Part shown: positions 1 to 6,964 of the stretch, in pieces
Numbering within the stretch: position 1 is the stretch's first letter
Layout of the letters: each line of letters starts with the position of its first letter
Origin: Deltaproteobacteria bacterium
Lineage (GTDB): Bacteria > Myxococcota_A > Polyangia > Polyangiales > Houyiibacteriaceae
Reading direction: 5' to 3'
Assembly (NCBI GenBank): GCA_019309605.1
Contig: JAFDFW010000050.1
Span: 1-18,081 of the forward strand
Length of the DNA stretch: 18,081 nucleotides
Program-made: the position numbers and the translations under genes
Notes under the pieces: model-generated
The model's input: only the letters and a program-made list of their open reading frames with translations
Databases searched by the model: none
Told to the model about the DNA's origin: nothing

Positions 1-360
1 CTTCCGAAGGACGTGATGGATCTCGTCGAAGCCGGGGAACTCAGCGAAGGCCATGGCCGCGCCCTACTCTCGGCACCCAATGTCTCCACCATGAAGAAGC
101 TCGCCCGCACGGCGGTGTCCAAGGGCTGGAGCGTCCGAGAAGCCGAGCGCCAGACCCGCCGCCTCGCACGCAGTGACGGGGCGGGCGCTGCCCCGAAGAA
201 GGAAGGCAAGAGCACGAACGTCCGCGACCTCGAGAACCGCCTCTCCCGCGCCCTGGGCTCCTCCACGAAAATCCACGAAAGCGGCAAAGAACGCGGCCAA
301 CTCCGAATCAGCTACTCGAGCTTCGACGAACTAGACCGCCTAATCGACAAGCTCACGTAG
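1..360 (+). CDS. parB: ParB/Spo0J chromosome-partitioning protein, C-terminal part
   Basis: The frame is open from the left edge, so the N-terminal CTPase and parS-recognition part lies outside the window; 119 residues remain. The visible part starts at the end of the helical DNA-binding domain, with the family signature LVEAGELSEGHGRALLSAPN, followed by the conserved KGWSVREAER helix. A charged, low-complexity linker (residues ~53-70) follows, then the C-terminal dimerisation domain (RDLENRLSRALGSSTKI, then RISYSSFDELDRLIDKL to the end). ParB forms the segregation complex at parS near the origin, so the region may be origin-proximal (inference). No parS site was seen. Its TAG stop (358-360) forms the outer edge of the following palindromic element. 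Family assignment is secure; which paralogue cannot be decided from the tail alone. Confidence 0.9.
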   Translation, partial: LPKDVMDLVEAGELSEGHGRALLSAPNVSTMKKLARTAVSKGWSVREAERQTRRLARSDGAGAAPKKEGKSTNVRDLENRLSRALGSSTKIHESGKERGQLRISYSSFDELDRLIDKLT

Positions 361-504
361 GGGACACTCTCCACCATCCCATCCCCCTGAATTGACATGC
401 GTTCTCAGACAAAGATCGCAACGCCACGATAGATGGTCGCTGCGATCTTTGTCTGAGAAACGCAATGGTATCGGTGGGTTAGGGACCCGGAGAGTGTCCC
501 CCTA
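358..504. repeat. Nested palindromic element between convergent parB and folD
   Basis: Two nested inverted repeats fill the whole spacer. The outer pair is GGGACACTCTCC (361-372) against GGAGAGTGTCCC (489-500), 12 of 12 bases. The inner pair is TTCTCAGACAAAGATCGCA (402-420) against its exact complement at 441-459, extended outward by TGCG/CGCA around one bulged A, with a 20-base loop (421-440). The TAG stops of parB (358-360) and folD (502-504, complement) sit symmetrically at the two ends. It could act as a bidirectional terminator, although it lacks a T-run. It may also be a non-autonomous REP/MITE-like element; the short outer repeats ending in GGGGACA resemble REP elements mobilised by Y1 (RAYT) transposases, which is recollection rather than proof. 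Confidence 0.75.
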
Positions 505-1353
505 GAGGATGCGGGATTGGGCTGCGTCTATTGTGTTGCTTAGGAGCATTGCGATTGTCATTGGGCCGACGCCACCGGGTACCGGGGTGATGTGCGATGC
601 GCGTTTTTTGGCGCCTTCGAAGTCGACGTCGCCTGTTAGTGAGCCGTCGTCGATGCGGTTGATGCCGACGTCAATCACCACTGCGCCTTCTTTCACCCAG
701 TCGCCCTTGACGAGGTTCGCGCGGCCTACCGCGGCGATCAGGATGTCCGACTCGCGGACTCGGTCGGCGAGGTCTTCGGTTCGTGAGTGCGCGATCGTCA
801 CCGTCGCATGTTTCTCGAGGAGCATCAGGGCAATTGGCTTGCCTACCAAGGTGCTTCGGCCGAGCACGAGGGCGCGCTTGCCCTTGGGGTCACAGCCGAC
901 GTGCTCGAGCATTCGCATGCAGCCGCTCGGCGTGCATGGGCGAAGCCCTTTTCGACCCACGACGAGCAGCCCGGCGTTGAACGGGTGCAGGCCGTCCACG
1001 TCCTTGGCCGGGTCGATGGCGTCGACGATGGTCTGGTCGTGGAGATGGTCCGGCAAAGGCAGCTGGACGAGGATGCCGTCTATATGGTCGTCGCCGTTCA
1101 GCTCGAAGATCAGGGCCAGGAGATCCGCCTCGGAGGTCTCGGCGGGTAGTCGGTGTACCCGTCCCTGGATCCCGGACCTGGCCGCGGCGCGCTCCTTGTT
1201 GCGGACGTACACCTGAGAGGCGGGGTCCTCCCCGACGAGCACTACGTCCAAACCGGGCGCTCGGTTGTGCGTCGCCTTGAACGCCTCCGCCCTCGCCTTG
1301 ACCTCCGCTCGCACCTCTTTGGCAAGCGCCTTCCCATCGATCAACTCAGCCAT
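502..1353 (-). CDS. folD: Bifunctional methylenetetrahydrofolate dehydrogenase/methenyltetrahydrofolate cyclohydrolase
   Basis: This 283-residue cytosolic enzyme interconverts 5,10-methylene-, 5,10-methenyl- and 10-formyl-tetrahydrofolate with NADP, feeding purine and fMet-tRNA synthesis. Hallmarks visible are the active-site Tyr49 and Lys53 in [21 protein letters not shown] (residues 92-101), KDVDGLHP (117-124), the Rossmann motif GRSTLVGKP and the C-terminal [10 protein letters not shown]. Length is normal for the family. I chose the ATG at 1353 ([14 protein letters not shown]) because it matches the usual FolD N-terminus; a 12-residue in-frame extension to 1389 has no family support. It is transcribed divergently from ileS and converges on parB, its stop codon lying in the palindromic element. 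No strong ribosome binding site is visible. Function is secure. Confidence 0.96.
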   Translation of the reverse strand: MAELIDGKALAKEVRAEVKARAEAFKATHNRAPGLDVVLVGEDPASQVYVRNKERAAARSGIQGRVHRLPAETSEADLLALIFELNGDDHIDGILVQLPLPDHLHDQTIVDAIDPAKDVDGLHPFNAGLLVVGRKGLRPCTPSGCMRMLEHVGCDPKGKRALVLGRSTLVGKPIALMLLEKHATVTIAHSRTEDLADRVRESDILIAAVGRANLVKGDWVKEGAVVIDVGINRIDDGSLTGDVDFEGAKKRASHITPVPGGVGPMTIAMLLSNTIDAAQSRIL

Positions 1354-1439
1354 GGGCGGGGGTCTATCAGGAGCCCAGCTACTTCTCAAACCACCCGCCC
1401 CAGTGGAAATCGCGGCTTGGCGTGGTATGCCGCGGGGCC

Positions 1440-4400
1440 ATGTTCGACCCCGTCTCCCCTCAGGTTTCGCTCACCGAGCTCGACGCGACCCAGCTCGCGT
1501 TCTGGGAAAATGCTCGCATCTTCGAGAAGAGCCTGGAAGGCAGCGAGGACAAGCAGGCCTTCATCTTCTACGAGGGGCCACCCACGGCCAATGGCATGCC
1601 GCACCCCGGCCACGTGCTCACGCGCGTGATGAAGGACGTGTTCCTGCGCTACCGGACGATGTGTGGGTATCACGTCCCGCGTCGCGCCGGCTGGGACACC
1701 CACGGCCTTCCGGTCGAGGTCGAGGTCGAAAAGGAACTCGGCATCAGCGGTCGCGACGCGATCGAGGCGTACGGTGTCGAGGCGTTTAGCCGCAAGTGCA
1801 TCGACTCGGTGTTCCAGTACATCGGCGAGTGGCAGAAGATGACGCAACGGATCGGCTTCTGGGTCGACTTTGACTCTGCCTACGTGACGTTCCACAAGTC
1901 GTACGTCGAAAGCGTGTGGTGGGCGCTTTCCGAGATGTTCAACAAGGGGCTGCTCTACCAGGGCTACAAAGTCGTGTGGTGGTGGCCGCAGGGAGGCACG
2001 GCGCTCTCTGCCGGTGAGGTTGGTCAGGGGTACAAGAAGCTCGACGACCCGTCGGTGATGATTCGCTTCCCCGTGAAGGGCGAGGACCGCACTTCGTTCC
2101 TCGCTTGGACGACGACCCCTTGGACGCTTCCATCGAACATCGCGCTCGCTGTCGACGCCAAGACCGACTACGCGACGGTCGAGGTCGAAGGTGGCGAGCG
2201 ACTGATCCTCGCTGCGGCTCTCGTGGGTAAAGTGTTGGGTGACGACGGAAAGGTCGTGGCGACACGCAAGGGCGCGGAGCTCGTCGGCATGAGCTACGAG
2301 CCGCCGTTCCGTTACGCCGAGCCCGAAGGCGGCCCTGCGTGGCAGGTCGTCGATGCGGACTTCGTCTCTCTCGACAGCGGCTCAGGCCTCGTTCATCTCG
2401 CGCCGGCCTTCGGCGAAGACGACTTCCGCGTCTGCAAGGAAAAGGGCATGGGGTTTCTTCAGCTTCTGAAGCCCGACGGGACATTCCCTGACCAAGTGAC
2501 CGACTTCGCCGGCCGCTTCTGCAAGGACGCGGATCGGGACATCATCCGCAACCTCCACGCGCGCGGGGTGCTCTTCAAGGAAGAGGTCTACCGCCACGAC
2601 TATCCGTTCTGCTGGCGCGCGATGCAGGACCCGCTGATCCAATACGCCCGCCGGTCCTGGTTCATCCGCACCACGCAGGAGATCGGGCGCGTCAAAGAGA
2701 ACAATCAGAACGTCCACTGGGAGCCGGAGCACATCAAGAGCGGCCGCATGGGGCAGTTCCTCGAAGGTAACGTCGATTGGGCGTTGTCCCGTGAGCGCTT
2801 CTGGGGGACGCCGCTTCCGATTTGGAAGAACGATGAAACGGGCGCGGTGGAGTCGGTCGGTTCCGCTGCCGAGATTCTCGAGCGAAACCCCGATGCGTTC
2901 GCGCACTTCGACAAAGCAAAGGCCGCAGACCCGACCCTGCAAGACCACCTGATGGTTCACAAGCCGTGGATCGACGAGGTGACTTGGACCAAGGACGGCG
3001 AGCCCGGTGTGTACCGACGAGTGCCCGAGGTCATCGATTGCTGGTTTGACTCGGGTTGCATGCCGTTCGCGCAGTGGGGTTTTCCACATCAGAACTCCGA
3101 AGGCTTTGCCGCGACCTTCCCCGCCGACTTCATCACCGAGGCGGTCGATCAGACCCGCGGCTGGTTCTACTCGTTGATGACGATCAGCTCGCTCATGTTC
3201 CCGGAGCGCCCCCTTCCTCACCCCTTCAAGAACTGCGTCGTCCTCGGCTTGATGACCGACGAAAAGGGCAAGAAGCTCAGCAAGCGCGACAAGAACTACA
3301 CCGACCCGCTGGTGCTCATGGATCGCGTGGGCGCGGATGCGGTCCGGTGGGCGCTCTACGCCGGCACGGTGCCTGGGCAGAATACGCGGTTTTTCGATGA
3401 TGCGGCGACCGATGCCGTGCGCGAGTTCCTTCTGAAGATCTGGAACGTCTACAGCTTCTTCGTCACCTATGCGAACATCGATCGGTGGAGCGCTGCTGCC
3501 GAGCGTCCGACCCTCGAGGAGCGGCCCGACATGGATCGTTGGGTACTCGCCGAGCTCGACGCGACGGTGCGCGCGGTGCGACAAGAGCTCGACGATTACA
3601 AGAGCCACATGGCCGTGCGGCACCTGCTCGGCTTCGTCGATGGGCTGTCGAACTGGTATGTTCGCCGAAGCCGCGCTCGTTTCTGGGCTTCCGATGATTC
3701 CGTCGACAAGCGCGCGGCCTTCAGCACCCTGTACGAGGTGTTGGTCGAGCTGACCAAGCTAGCGGCGCCGTTCATTCCCTTCATGACCGAGACGCTGTTC
3801 CAGAACTTGGTCCGCAAGGACGATATTTCGGCTCCGGAGTCCGTGCACCTGGCGTCGTTCCCCGAGCCGGATCAGGCACGCGTCGATGACGAGCTGCGGC
3901 AGACGATGGAACGGGTTCGAAACGTGGTGACCCTCGGGCAGCGCGTCCGGAACGAAAACAAGCTCAAGGTGCGGCAACCGCTTGCCGAGGCGATTGTCGT
4001 CGTGGCGGATGATGCCGAACGGCGGGCTATCGATGGCTTCGCAAGCGCGATTCGAGAAGAGCTCAACGTGCGCGAGCTCGGGTTCACGCAGGAGCCACAC
4101 AAGTACGTCGAGTTCGAGCTGGTGCCGAATTTTCGAGTGCTTGGTCCGAAGCTTGGCAAGCAAGTTCCGGCCTGCAAGAAGGCGCTCGCCGAGGCAGACG
4201 GCTCGGCGCTCTACGCCGAAATGGAGGAGAACGAGAAGATCATCGTCGAGCTTCCCGACGGCCCGATCGAGCTCACGCCGGCCGAGGTCGAGGTGCGACT
4301 GAGCGCGCGAGAAGACTTCGCCGCCGCTTCGGGCGCCGGCCAAGTGGTGGTGCTCGACACGCGCGTGGACGACAGCCTTCGTCGCGAAGGCCTCGCACGC

Positions 4401-4637
4401 GAGGTGATCAACCGCATCCAGCGAGCCCGAAAGTCCATGGACTTGGCCTACGAAGCGAGAATCGAAGTGAGCTGGAACGCCGAGGGCGACCTCGCCGAGG
4501 CCATCGAAGAGCACGCCAATCGCATCGGCGCCGAGACGCTCGCCGCAGGCTTCACCAGGGGCGGTCCAGACACCACCAGTGAGCACGACACCGAGGTCGA
4601 AGGCAACCCCCTAAGCCTCTCGATCACCCAGTCGTAG
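1440..4637 (+). CDS. ileS: Isoleucyl-tRNA synthetase, eukaryote-like (type 2)
   Basis: This 1065-residue class I synthetase charges tRNA-Ile. The HIGH motif is HPGH (residues 55-58), the flanking [10 protein letters not shown] is present, and the KMSKS loop is KLSKR (612-616), followed by [10 protein letters not shown]. The CP1 editing domain ([15 protein letters not shown]) and anticodon-binding helices ([15 protein letters not shown]) follow. The overall pattern, with [21 protein letters not shown] and no C-terminal zinc finger, fits the eukaryote-like type 2 class known in several bacteria and linked to mupirocin tolerance. The usual CPxCG knuckle is replaced by WWWPQGG. I chose ATG 1440 because homology begins just after it; a GTG at 1422 adds six residues. 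The 86-bp spacer to folD leaves no room for a T-box leader. It converges on lspA. Confidence 0.95.
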   Translation: MFDPVSPQVSLTELDATQLAFWENARIFEKSLEGSEDKQAFIFYEGPPTANGMPHPGHVLTRVMKDVFLRYRTMCGYHVPRRAGWDTHGLPVEVEVEKELGISGRDAIEAYGVEAFSRKCIDSVFQYIGEWQKMTQRIGFWVDFDSAYVTFHKSYVESVWWALSEMFNKGLLYQGYKVVWWWPQGGTALSAGEVGQGYKKLDDPSVMIRFPVKGEDRTSFLAWTTTPWTLPSNIALAVDAKTDYATVEVEGGERLILAAALVGKVLGDDGKVVATRKGAELVGMSYEPPFRYAEPEGGPAWQVVDADFVSLDSGSGLVHLAPAFGEDDFRVCKEKGMGFLQLLKPDGTFPDQVTDFAGRFCKDADRDIIRNLHARGVLFKEEVYRHDYPFCWRAMQDPLIQYARRSWFIRTTQEIGRVKENNQNVHWEPEHIKSGRMGQFLEGNVDWALSRERFWGTPLPIWKNDETGAVESVGSAAEILERNPDAFAHFDKAKAADPTLQDHLMVHKPWIDEVTWTKDGEPGVYRRVPEVIDCWFDSGCMPFAQWGFPHQNSEGFAATFPADFITEAVDQTRGWFYSLMTISSLMFPERPLPHPFKNCVVLGLMTDEKGKKLSKRDKNYTDPLVLMDRVGADAVRWALYAGTVPGQNTRFFDDAATDAVREFLLKIWNVYSFFVTYANIDRWSAAAERPTLEERPDMDRWVLAELDATVRAVRQELDDYKSHMAVRHLLGFVDGLSNWYVRRSRARFWASDDSVDKRAAFSTLYEVLVELTKLAAPFIPFMTETLFQNLVRKDDISAPESVHLASFPEPDQARVDDELRQTMERVRNVVTLGQRVRNENKLKVRQPLAEAIVVVADDAERRAIDGFASAIREELNVRELGFTQEPHKYVEFELVPNFRVLGPKLGKQVPACKKALAEADGSALYAEMEENEKIIVELPDGPIELTPAEVEVRLSAREDFAAASGAGQVVVLDTRVDDSLRREGLAREVINRIQRARKSMDLAYEARIEVSWNAEGDLAEAIEEHANRIGAETLAAGFTRGGPDTTSEHDTEVEGNPLSLSITQS

Positions 4638-4655
4638 CGGGCTCTGACGCCGGTA

Positions 4656-4727
4656 CTGGCGCTGACACTGGCACTGACACTGCCGCTGGCACTGCCGCTG
4701 CCGCTGGCACTGCCGCCGGCACTGCCG
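4656..4727. repeat. Hexanucleotide tandem repeat (CTGRCR-like, 12 units)
   Basis: Twelve consecutive six-base units (CTGGCG, CTGACA, CTGGCA, CTGACA, CTGCCG and so on) run from 4656 to 4727 and end directly against the lspA stop codon (4728-4730). They occupy most of the 90-bp spacer between convergent ileS and lspA. Sequences after the two stops are symmetric for six bases (TAGCGG at 4635-4640, CCGCTA at 4725-4730). No function is evident. Slippage could change spacer length without touching either protein. A serine/glycine-rich frame that crosses it on the minus strand is a by-product of the repeat. Confidence 0.9.
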
Positions 4728-5327
4728 CTAAGACGCTGCCTCAGCCTTTGCGCGCTTCTCTCTCCGTGCATCGACAAACCCTTCGATCAAAATCAATGCG
4801 ACGCCGATTGTGATCCATGCGTCGGCGACATTGAACGTTGGGTACGCCCAGCGGTCGTGGAGGTGAAAGCGGACAAAGTCCACGACGTAGCCAAAACGCA
4901 CGCGGTCTACGAAGTTCCCGACAGCTCCCGAGATGATCAACGGAACACTGACGGCGAACAGTATTCCCCCGCGGCCCGTAACGAACATCCACAGCAGAAG
5001 GACCACCGCCCCTGCGGCCGCAACGTAGAAGACGCCCTTACGAACCAGCGTGGGCATGTCGCGCATGAACCCAAATGCTGCGCCGCAGTTCTCCGCGTAT
5101 CGAAACTCGAGCCAGCCGTCGATCAACACGACCGGAGCTCGCTGAGCCCGCTGCGGCTGAATCCGGCCGTACTCATTCGGCTGGCAGACCGGATCCGAGG
5201 CAACCGATGAAGGCTGAGAGAGCCTGTCGAGCGCCCAGTGCTTGCTGCTGAGATCGGCGGCCGTGAGGACCGCGGTGGCGGCCAGGCACAGGATTAGGGC
5301 CTTCGAGGAGCGGCGTGTGTAAGTCAC
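4728..5327 (-). CDS. lspA: Lipoprotein signal peptidase (signal peptidase II)
   Basis: LspA is an inner-membrane aspartyl protease that removes the signal peptide of diacylated prolipoproteins at the lipobox cysteine. The conserved features are ENCGAAFGF after the first extracytoplasmic loop, SGAVGNFVDRVRFGYVVDF with catalytic Asp141, and FNVADAWITIG with catalytic Asp169. Four hydrophobic segments are visible (about residues 9-26, 97-115, 121-137 and 170-183). From the GTG at 5327 the protein has 199 residues, longer than the usual ~160 because the loop after the first helix (residues ~36-70) carries a proline/glutamine-rich insertion with two cysteines nearby. In-frame GTG 5399 and TTG 5408 would add a hydrophilic N-terminus, so the start is uncertain. 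In many bacteria lspA follows ileS on the same strand; here they converge. Confidence 0.92.
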   Translation of the reverse strand: MTYTRRSSKALILCLAATAVLTAADLSSKHWALDRLSQPSSVASDPVCQPNEYGRIQPQRAQRAPVVLIDGWLEFRYAENCGAAFGFMRDMPTLVRKGVFYVAAAGAVVLLLWMFVTGRGGILFAVSVPLIISGAVGNFVDRVRFGYVVDFVRFHLHDRWAYPTFNVADAWITIGVALILIEGFVDARREKRAKAEAAS

Positions 5328-5409
5328 GGCGGGCGACTCTAACAGTTGGATTTCGTGGGTCAAATCACCGCTGCGGGCTCGACTGAGGGGCGGATACACA
5401 TCGGCCAAA

Positions 5410-5439
5410 TCGACCCGGTTCAGGATAAAACATCATAAT
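5410..5439 (+). promoter_or_regulatory. Candidate promoter for the RHH/phasin-like cassette
   Basis: On the plus strand CATAAT (5434-5439, five of six) follows TCGACC (5410-5415, four of six) at 18 bases. TATAAG at 5440-5445 is an alternative -10. Either would start transcription just ahead of or within the palindrome at 5449-5499, placing the palindrome around and after the start site, a usual position for an autorepressor operator. Confidence 0.35.
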
Positions 5440-5465
5440 TATAAGGATTTACACGATTGTGACAC
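5438..5465 (-). promoter_or_regulatory. Candidate sigma-70-type promoter for lspA
   Basis: On the minus strand a perfect TATAAT (5443 to 5438) lies 16 bases downstream of GTGTCA (5465 to 5460), which matches four of six -35 positions. It sits in an AT-rich island unlike the surrounding GC-rich DNA and points into lspA, giving a leader of about 100 bases to GTG 5327. The -35 lies inside one arm of the adjacent palindrome, so a protein bound there could also repress lspA (inference). Confidence 0.4.
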
Positions 5466-5499
5466 AGGTACGGTTGCGAATGTGTCACATCGTGTTACA
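5449..5499. promoter_or_regulatory. Palindromic multi-half-site operator (or leader hairpin)
   Basis: TGTGACACA (5458-5466) is the exact inverted copy of TGTGTCACA (5481-5489), with 14 bases between. The symmetry continues outward through ACACGAT (5451-5457) and ATCGTGT (5489-5495) around one extra T. Seen as half-sites, GTGTCACA (5482-5489) and GTGTTACA (5492-5499) are direct repeats exactly 10 bp apart, mirrored by TTTACAC (5448-5454) and TGTGACAC (5458-5465). Half-sites repeated about once per helical turn are typical of ribbon-helix-helix repressor operators, and a gene for such a protein starts at 5508. In RNA the same arms could form a hairpin just ahead of that start. Confidence 0.65.
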
Positions 5500-5507
5500 A
5501 GTGGGCT

Positions 5508-6043
5508 ATGAGCGATGGAGACGACAAGGAGAGCCGCCAGGACGCCAGGAAGGAACGGGTGCTGCATACCCGTGTGCCTGCCATCCTCGAGCAGGAACTC
5601 AAGCGGGTCGCCAATGCCTGGCGGGTCCCGGTGTCGAATGTCGTCCGGGCGCTCCTCGAGGATGCCCTCGATACCCCCTCGACGTGGTGGGCGCCAAGGC
5701 CGAGGGTGAGCTCCGCGAGGTCGTGGAGTTGCTCGCGTCTGAGCGAAACCGGTTTCGACGAAAGTCGAGTAAGCATTTGAGCAAGATCTCCGGCGCGGAG
5801 GTGACGGACAGTCCGGAGCCCGTAGAGGGGCCCGCGTCGCAGGCTGATCTGCTCGAGGGCGCGGTCGGTGTGACGCCGATCACGCTCGTGCACGACGCGG
5901 TTTGCGGCGTGACTGGAGAGACGCTTCCCGCTGGGTCCGAGGCCTACATGGTCCTATTCGATGACCCCGGCCGAAAACTGATCACGGGCAAGGACGCCTT
6001 GCCCCAAGCATCGACACCCAACCAGGAGAAAGCCGATGACTGA
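5508..6043 (+). CDS. Ribbon-helix-helix DNA-binding protein with C-terminal domain, interrupted by a -1 frameshift
   Basis: The first 57 codons from ATG 5508 encode a strand (RVLHTRVPAI) and two helices (EQELKRVANAWR, VSNVVRALLEDAL), an RHH/CopG-like DNA-binding fold. That frame then loses coding character and stops at 5780. The frame one base back continues sensibly as LDVVGAKAEGELREVVELL, a probable coiled-coil segment, then an acidic linker and a small domain (VCGVTGETLPAGSEAYMVLF), ending at TGA 6041-6043. Both halves have the codon bias of the neighbours. Joining them at the five-C run 5674-5678 gives about 178 residues. Whether this is a real mutation, a sequencing error or -1 recoding cannot be told here. 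The stop overlaps the next gene, so the pair is likely one operon, probably autoregulated through the upstream palindrome. The specific family and target are not recognised. Confidence 0.6.
5674..5678 (+). other. Frameshift site (run of five C)
   Basis: In the upstream frame this reads GAT ACC CCC TCG; the downstream frame needs CCC CTC GAC. One extra C here would join both halves of the RHH gene as DTPLDVVGAK without a break. A proline codon in the ribosomal P site could also slip back one base and still pair CCC with CCC, so programmed recoding is formally possible. Confidence 0.6.
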
Positions 6044-6287
6044 CCAAGAAAAGATCCAATCCACCATTGAAGAAAACGTCAACGCAGCTGTCGATCAGGT
6101 CGGCAAGACCGCCGAAAGCGTCACGACGCTGGGCCGTAAGGTCACCGGACTTTGGCTCGGGGTTTCACGCACCGCGATCGACGCCGCTGCCAGCACCCTC
6201 AAGAGCACGTCCGAGATGATCGGCAGTATCGCGGAATCGATGGGCGAACTGTCCGAGCGCGTCGAGGGCTCCGACAAAGAAGCTTAA
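6036..6287 (+). CDS. Small phasin-like amphipathic helical protein
   Basis: This 83-residue protein has no cysteine and no signal peptide. It consists almost wholly of predicted amphipathic helix: residues ~5-35 (TIEENVNAAVDQVGKTAES), a hydrophobic turn (LWLGVSRTAID, ~39-49) and residues ~50-78 (STLKSTSEMIGSIAESMGEL). This composition resembles phasins, which coat polyhydroxyalkanoate granules, but no diagnostic motif is visible and no PHA synthase is nearby, so the function is open. The start is well supported: AGGAG at 6024-6028 lies seven bases before ATG 6036. The ATG overlaps the end of the upstream RHH gene by eight bases (stop TGA 6041-6043), indicating translational coupling. A large hairpin follows. 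Confidence 0.75.
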   Translation: MTDQEKIQSTIEENVNAAVDQVGKTAESVTTLGRKVTGLWLGVSRTAIDAAASTLKSTSEMIGSIAESMGELSERVEGSDKEA

Positions 6288-6309
6288 TCCCAAGCTGACG
6301 GACCTTAGA

Positions 6310-6372
6310 ACGGCCCACGCGTTGGCGGAAGCGGTTTACCACCATCCCCCGCTTCGCTGACTCGTGGGCCGT
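6310..6372. terminator. Large two-part hairpin between convergent genes, probable terminator
   Basis: The outer stem pairs ACGGCCCACG (6310-6319) with CGTGGGCCGT (6363-6372), ten of ten bases. An inner stem pairs GAAGCGG (6328-6334) with CCGCTTC (6349-6355) around a 14-base loop. It lies 23 bases after the phasin-like gene and five bases before the end of the DUF2062 gene on the other strand, where a bidirectional terminator would be expected. There is no clear T-run, so termination strength is uncertain. Confidence 0.5.
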
Positions 6373-6376
6373 CTCC

Positions 6377-6964
6377 CTACTGTCGGTCTTTCCTTGGTCC
6401 GGGAACCGTTCTACGGTCCATCGGCCCGTGAGGAAGCCGCCGTACTTCCCGCAAATGACGGAAGGCATTGATGCCCCAGCGGGTGGTGAAGTACGAGGGA
6501 AGCCCGACGAGGAGGCCGCACACCAGTGCGCCCATCCAAAGCTCCCCGCCCGTGCTGGCCAAAAGCCGGCCCGCTTCGCTCCAGAACTCGCTTTCGAGCA
6601 AGCGTCCGATGCCGTCGTCCTTGAGCGCCCGGCCGGTGTTCCCGAGCCAAGTCTTGATCGTGGCTCGGGTGACTTCCCTTTCCGGATGCAGCACGGCGGC
6701 CCCGATCGACCAGGTCGCGTAGTACAGCGGCACCGCGGTGAAGGGGTTGCTGATGAACAAGATCGGAATGCCCGACACCTTGTTGGCGCGCAGGATCGCC
6801 GCGACCGGTAGGTAAAACACGATCTGAAACCCCAGGGTCGGCGTGAACGCGATCATCGCGCCGATGAACACGCCCCACGCGATACGGTGCGGAGTATCAT
6901 CGAGGTGCAGAACGTTGTGGAAGACGATCTGTTGCAGACGCCGCCACAGGTCTCTTGGCGTCAT
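6377..6964 (-). CDS. DUF2062 family membrane protein
   Basis: This 195-residue protein shows the DUF2062 signature: [20 protein letters not shown] (residues 23-42), TLGFQ and the [12 protein letters not shown] segment (72-83). Hydrophobic segments at about 29-57, 63-91 and 140-160 indicate an integral inner-membrane protein. The C-terminus is basic and hydrophilic (from ~165). The family is widespread in proteobacteria, with no established biochemical role. Its ATG (6964-6962) overlaps the TGA of the upstream 5-oxoprolinase-type gene (6963-6961) as ATGA, so the two are probably co-translated, but a functional link is not obvious. Family assignment is confident; function unknown. Confidence 0.85.
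   Translation of the reverse strand: MTPRDLWRRLQQIVFHNVLHLDDTPHRIAWGVFIGAMIAFTPTLGFQIVFYLPVAAILRANKVSGIPILFISNPFTAVPLYYATWSIGAAVLHPEREVTRATIKTWLGNTGRALKDDGIGRLLESEFWSEAGRLLASTGGELWMGALVCGLLVGLPSYFTTRWGINAFRHLREVRRLPHGPMDRRTVPGPRKDRQ

Noticed and set aside
360..501. parS site next to parB
   Set aside because: The palindromes do not resemble the parS consensus (TGTTTCACGTGAAACA); both arms are unrelated to it.
1354..1439. T-box leader for ileS
   Set aside because: The spacer is only 86 bp and contains no T-box sequence or terminator.
2382..3623. Long open frame on the strand opposite ileS
   Set aside because: It lies fully inside ileS, whose motifs are unmistakable, and its product has no recognisable domain; long antisense frames are usual in GC-rich genes.
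4448..4777. Ser/Gly-repeat protein on the minus strand
   Set aside because: It overlaps the end of ileS and lspA and its repeat part is only the translated hexanucleotide array.
5458..5489. CRP/FNR-type site (TGTGA ... TCACA)
   Set aside because: The two halves are 22 bases apart instead of about six, and the 10-bp direct repeats fit an RHH operator better.
5459..5670. Alternative start at 5459 for the downstream frame of the RHH gene
   Set aside because: The upstream part of that frame lacks domain signal and begins inside the palindrome, while the competing frame there encodes a clear RHH domain.
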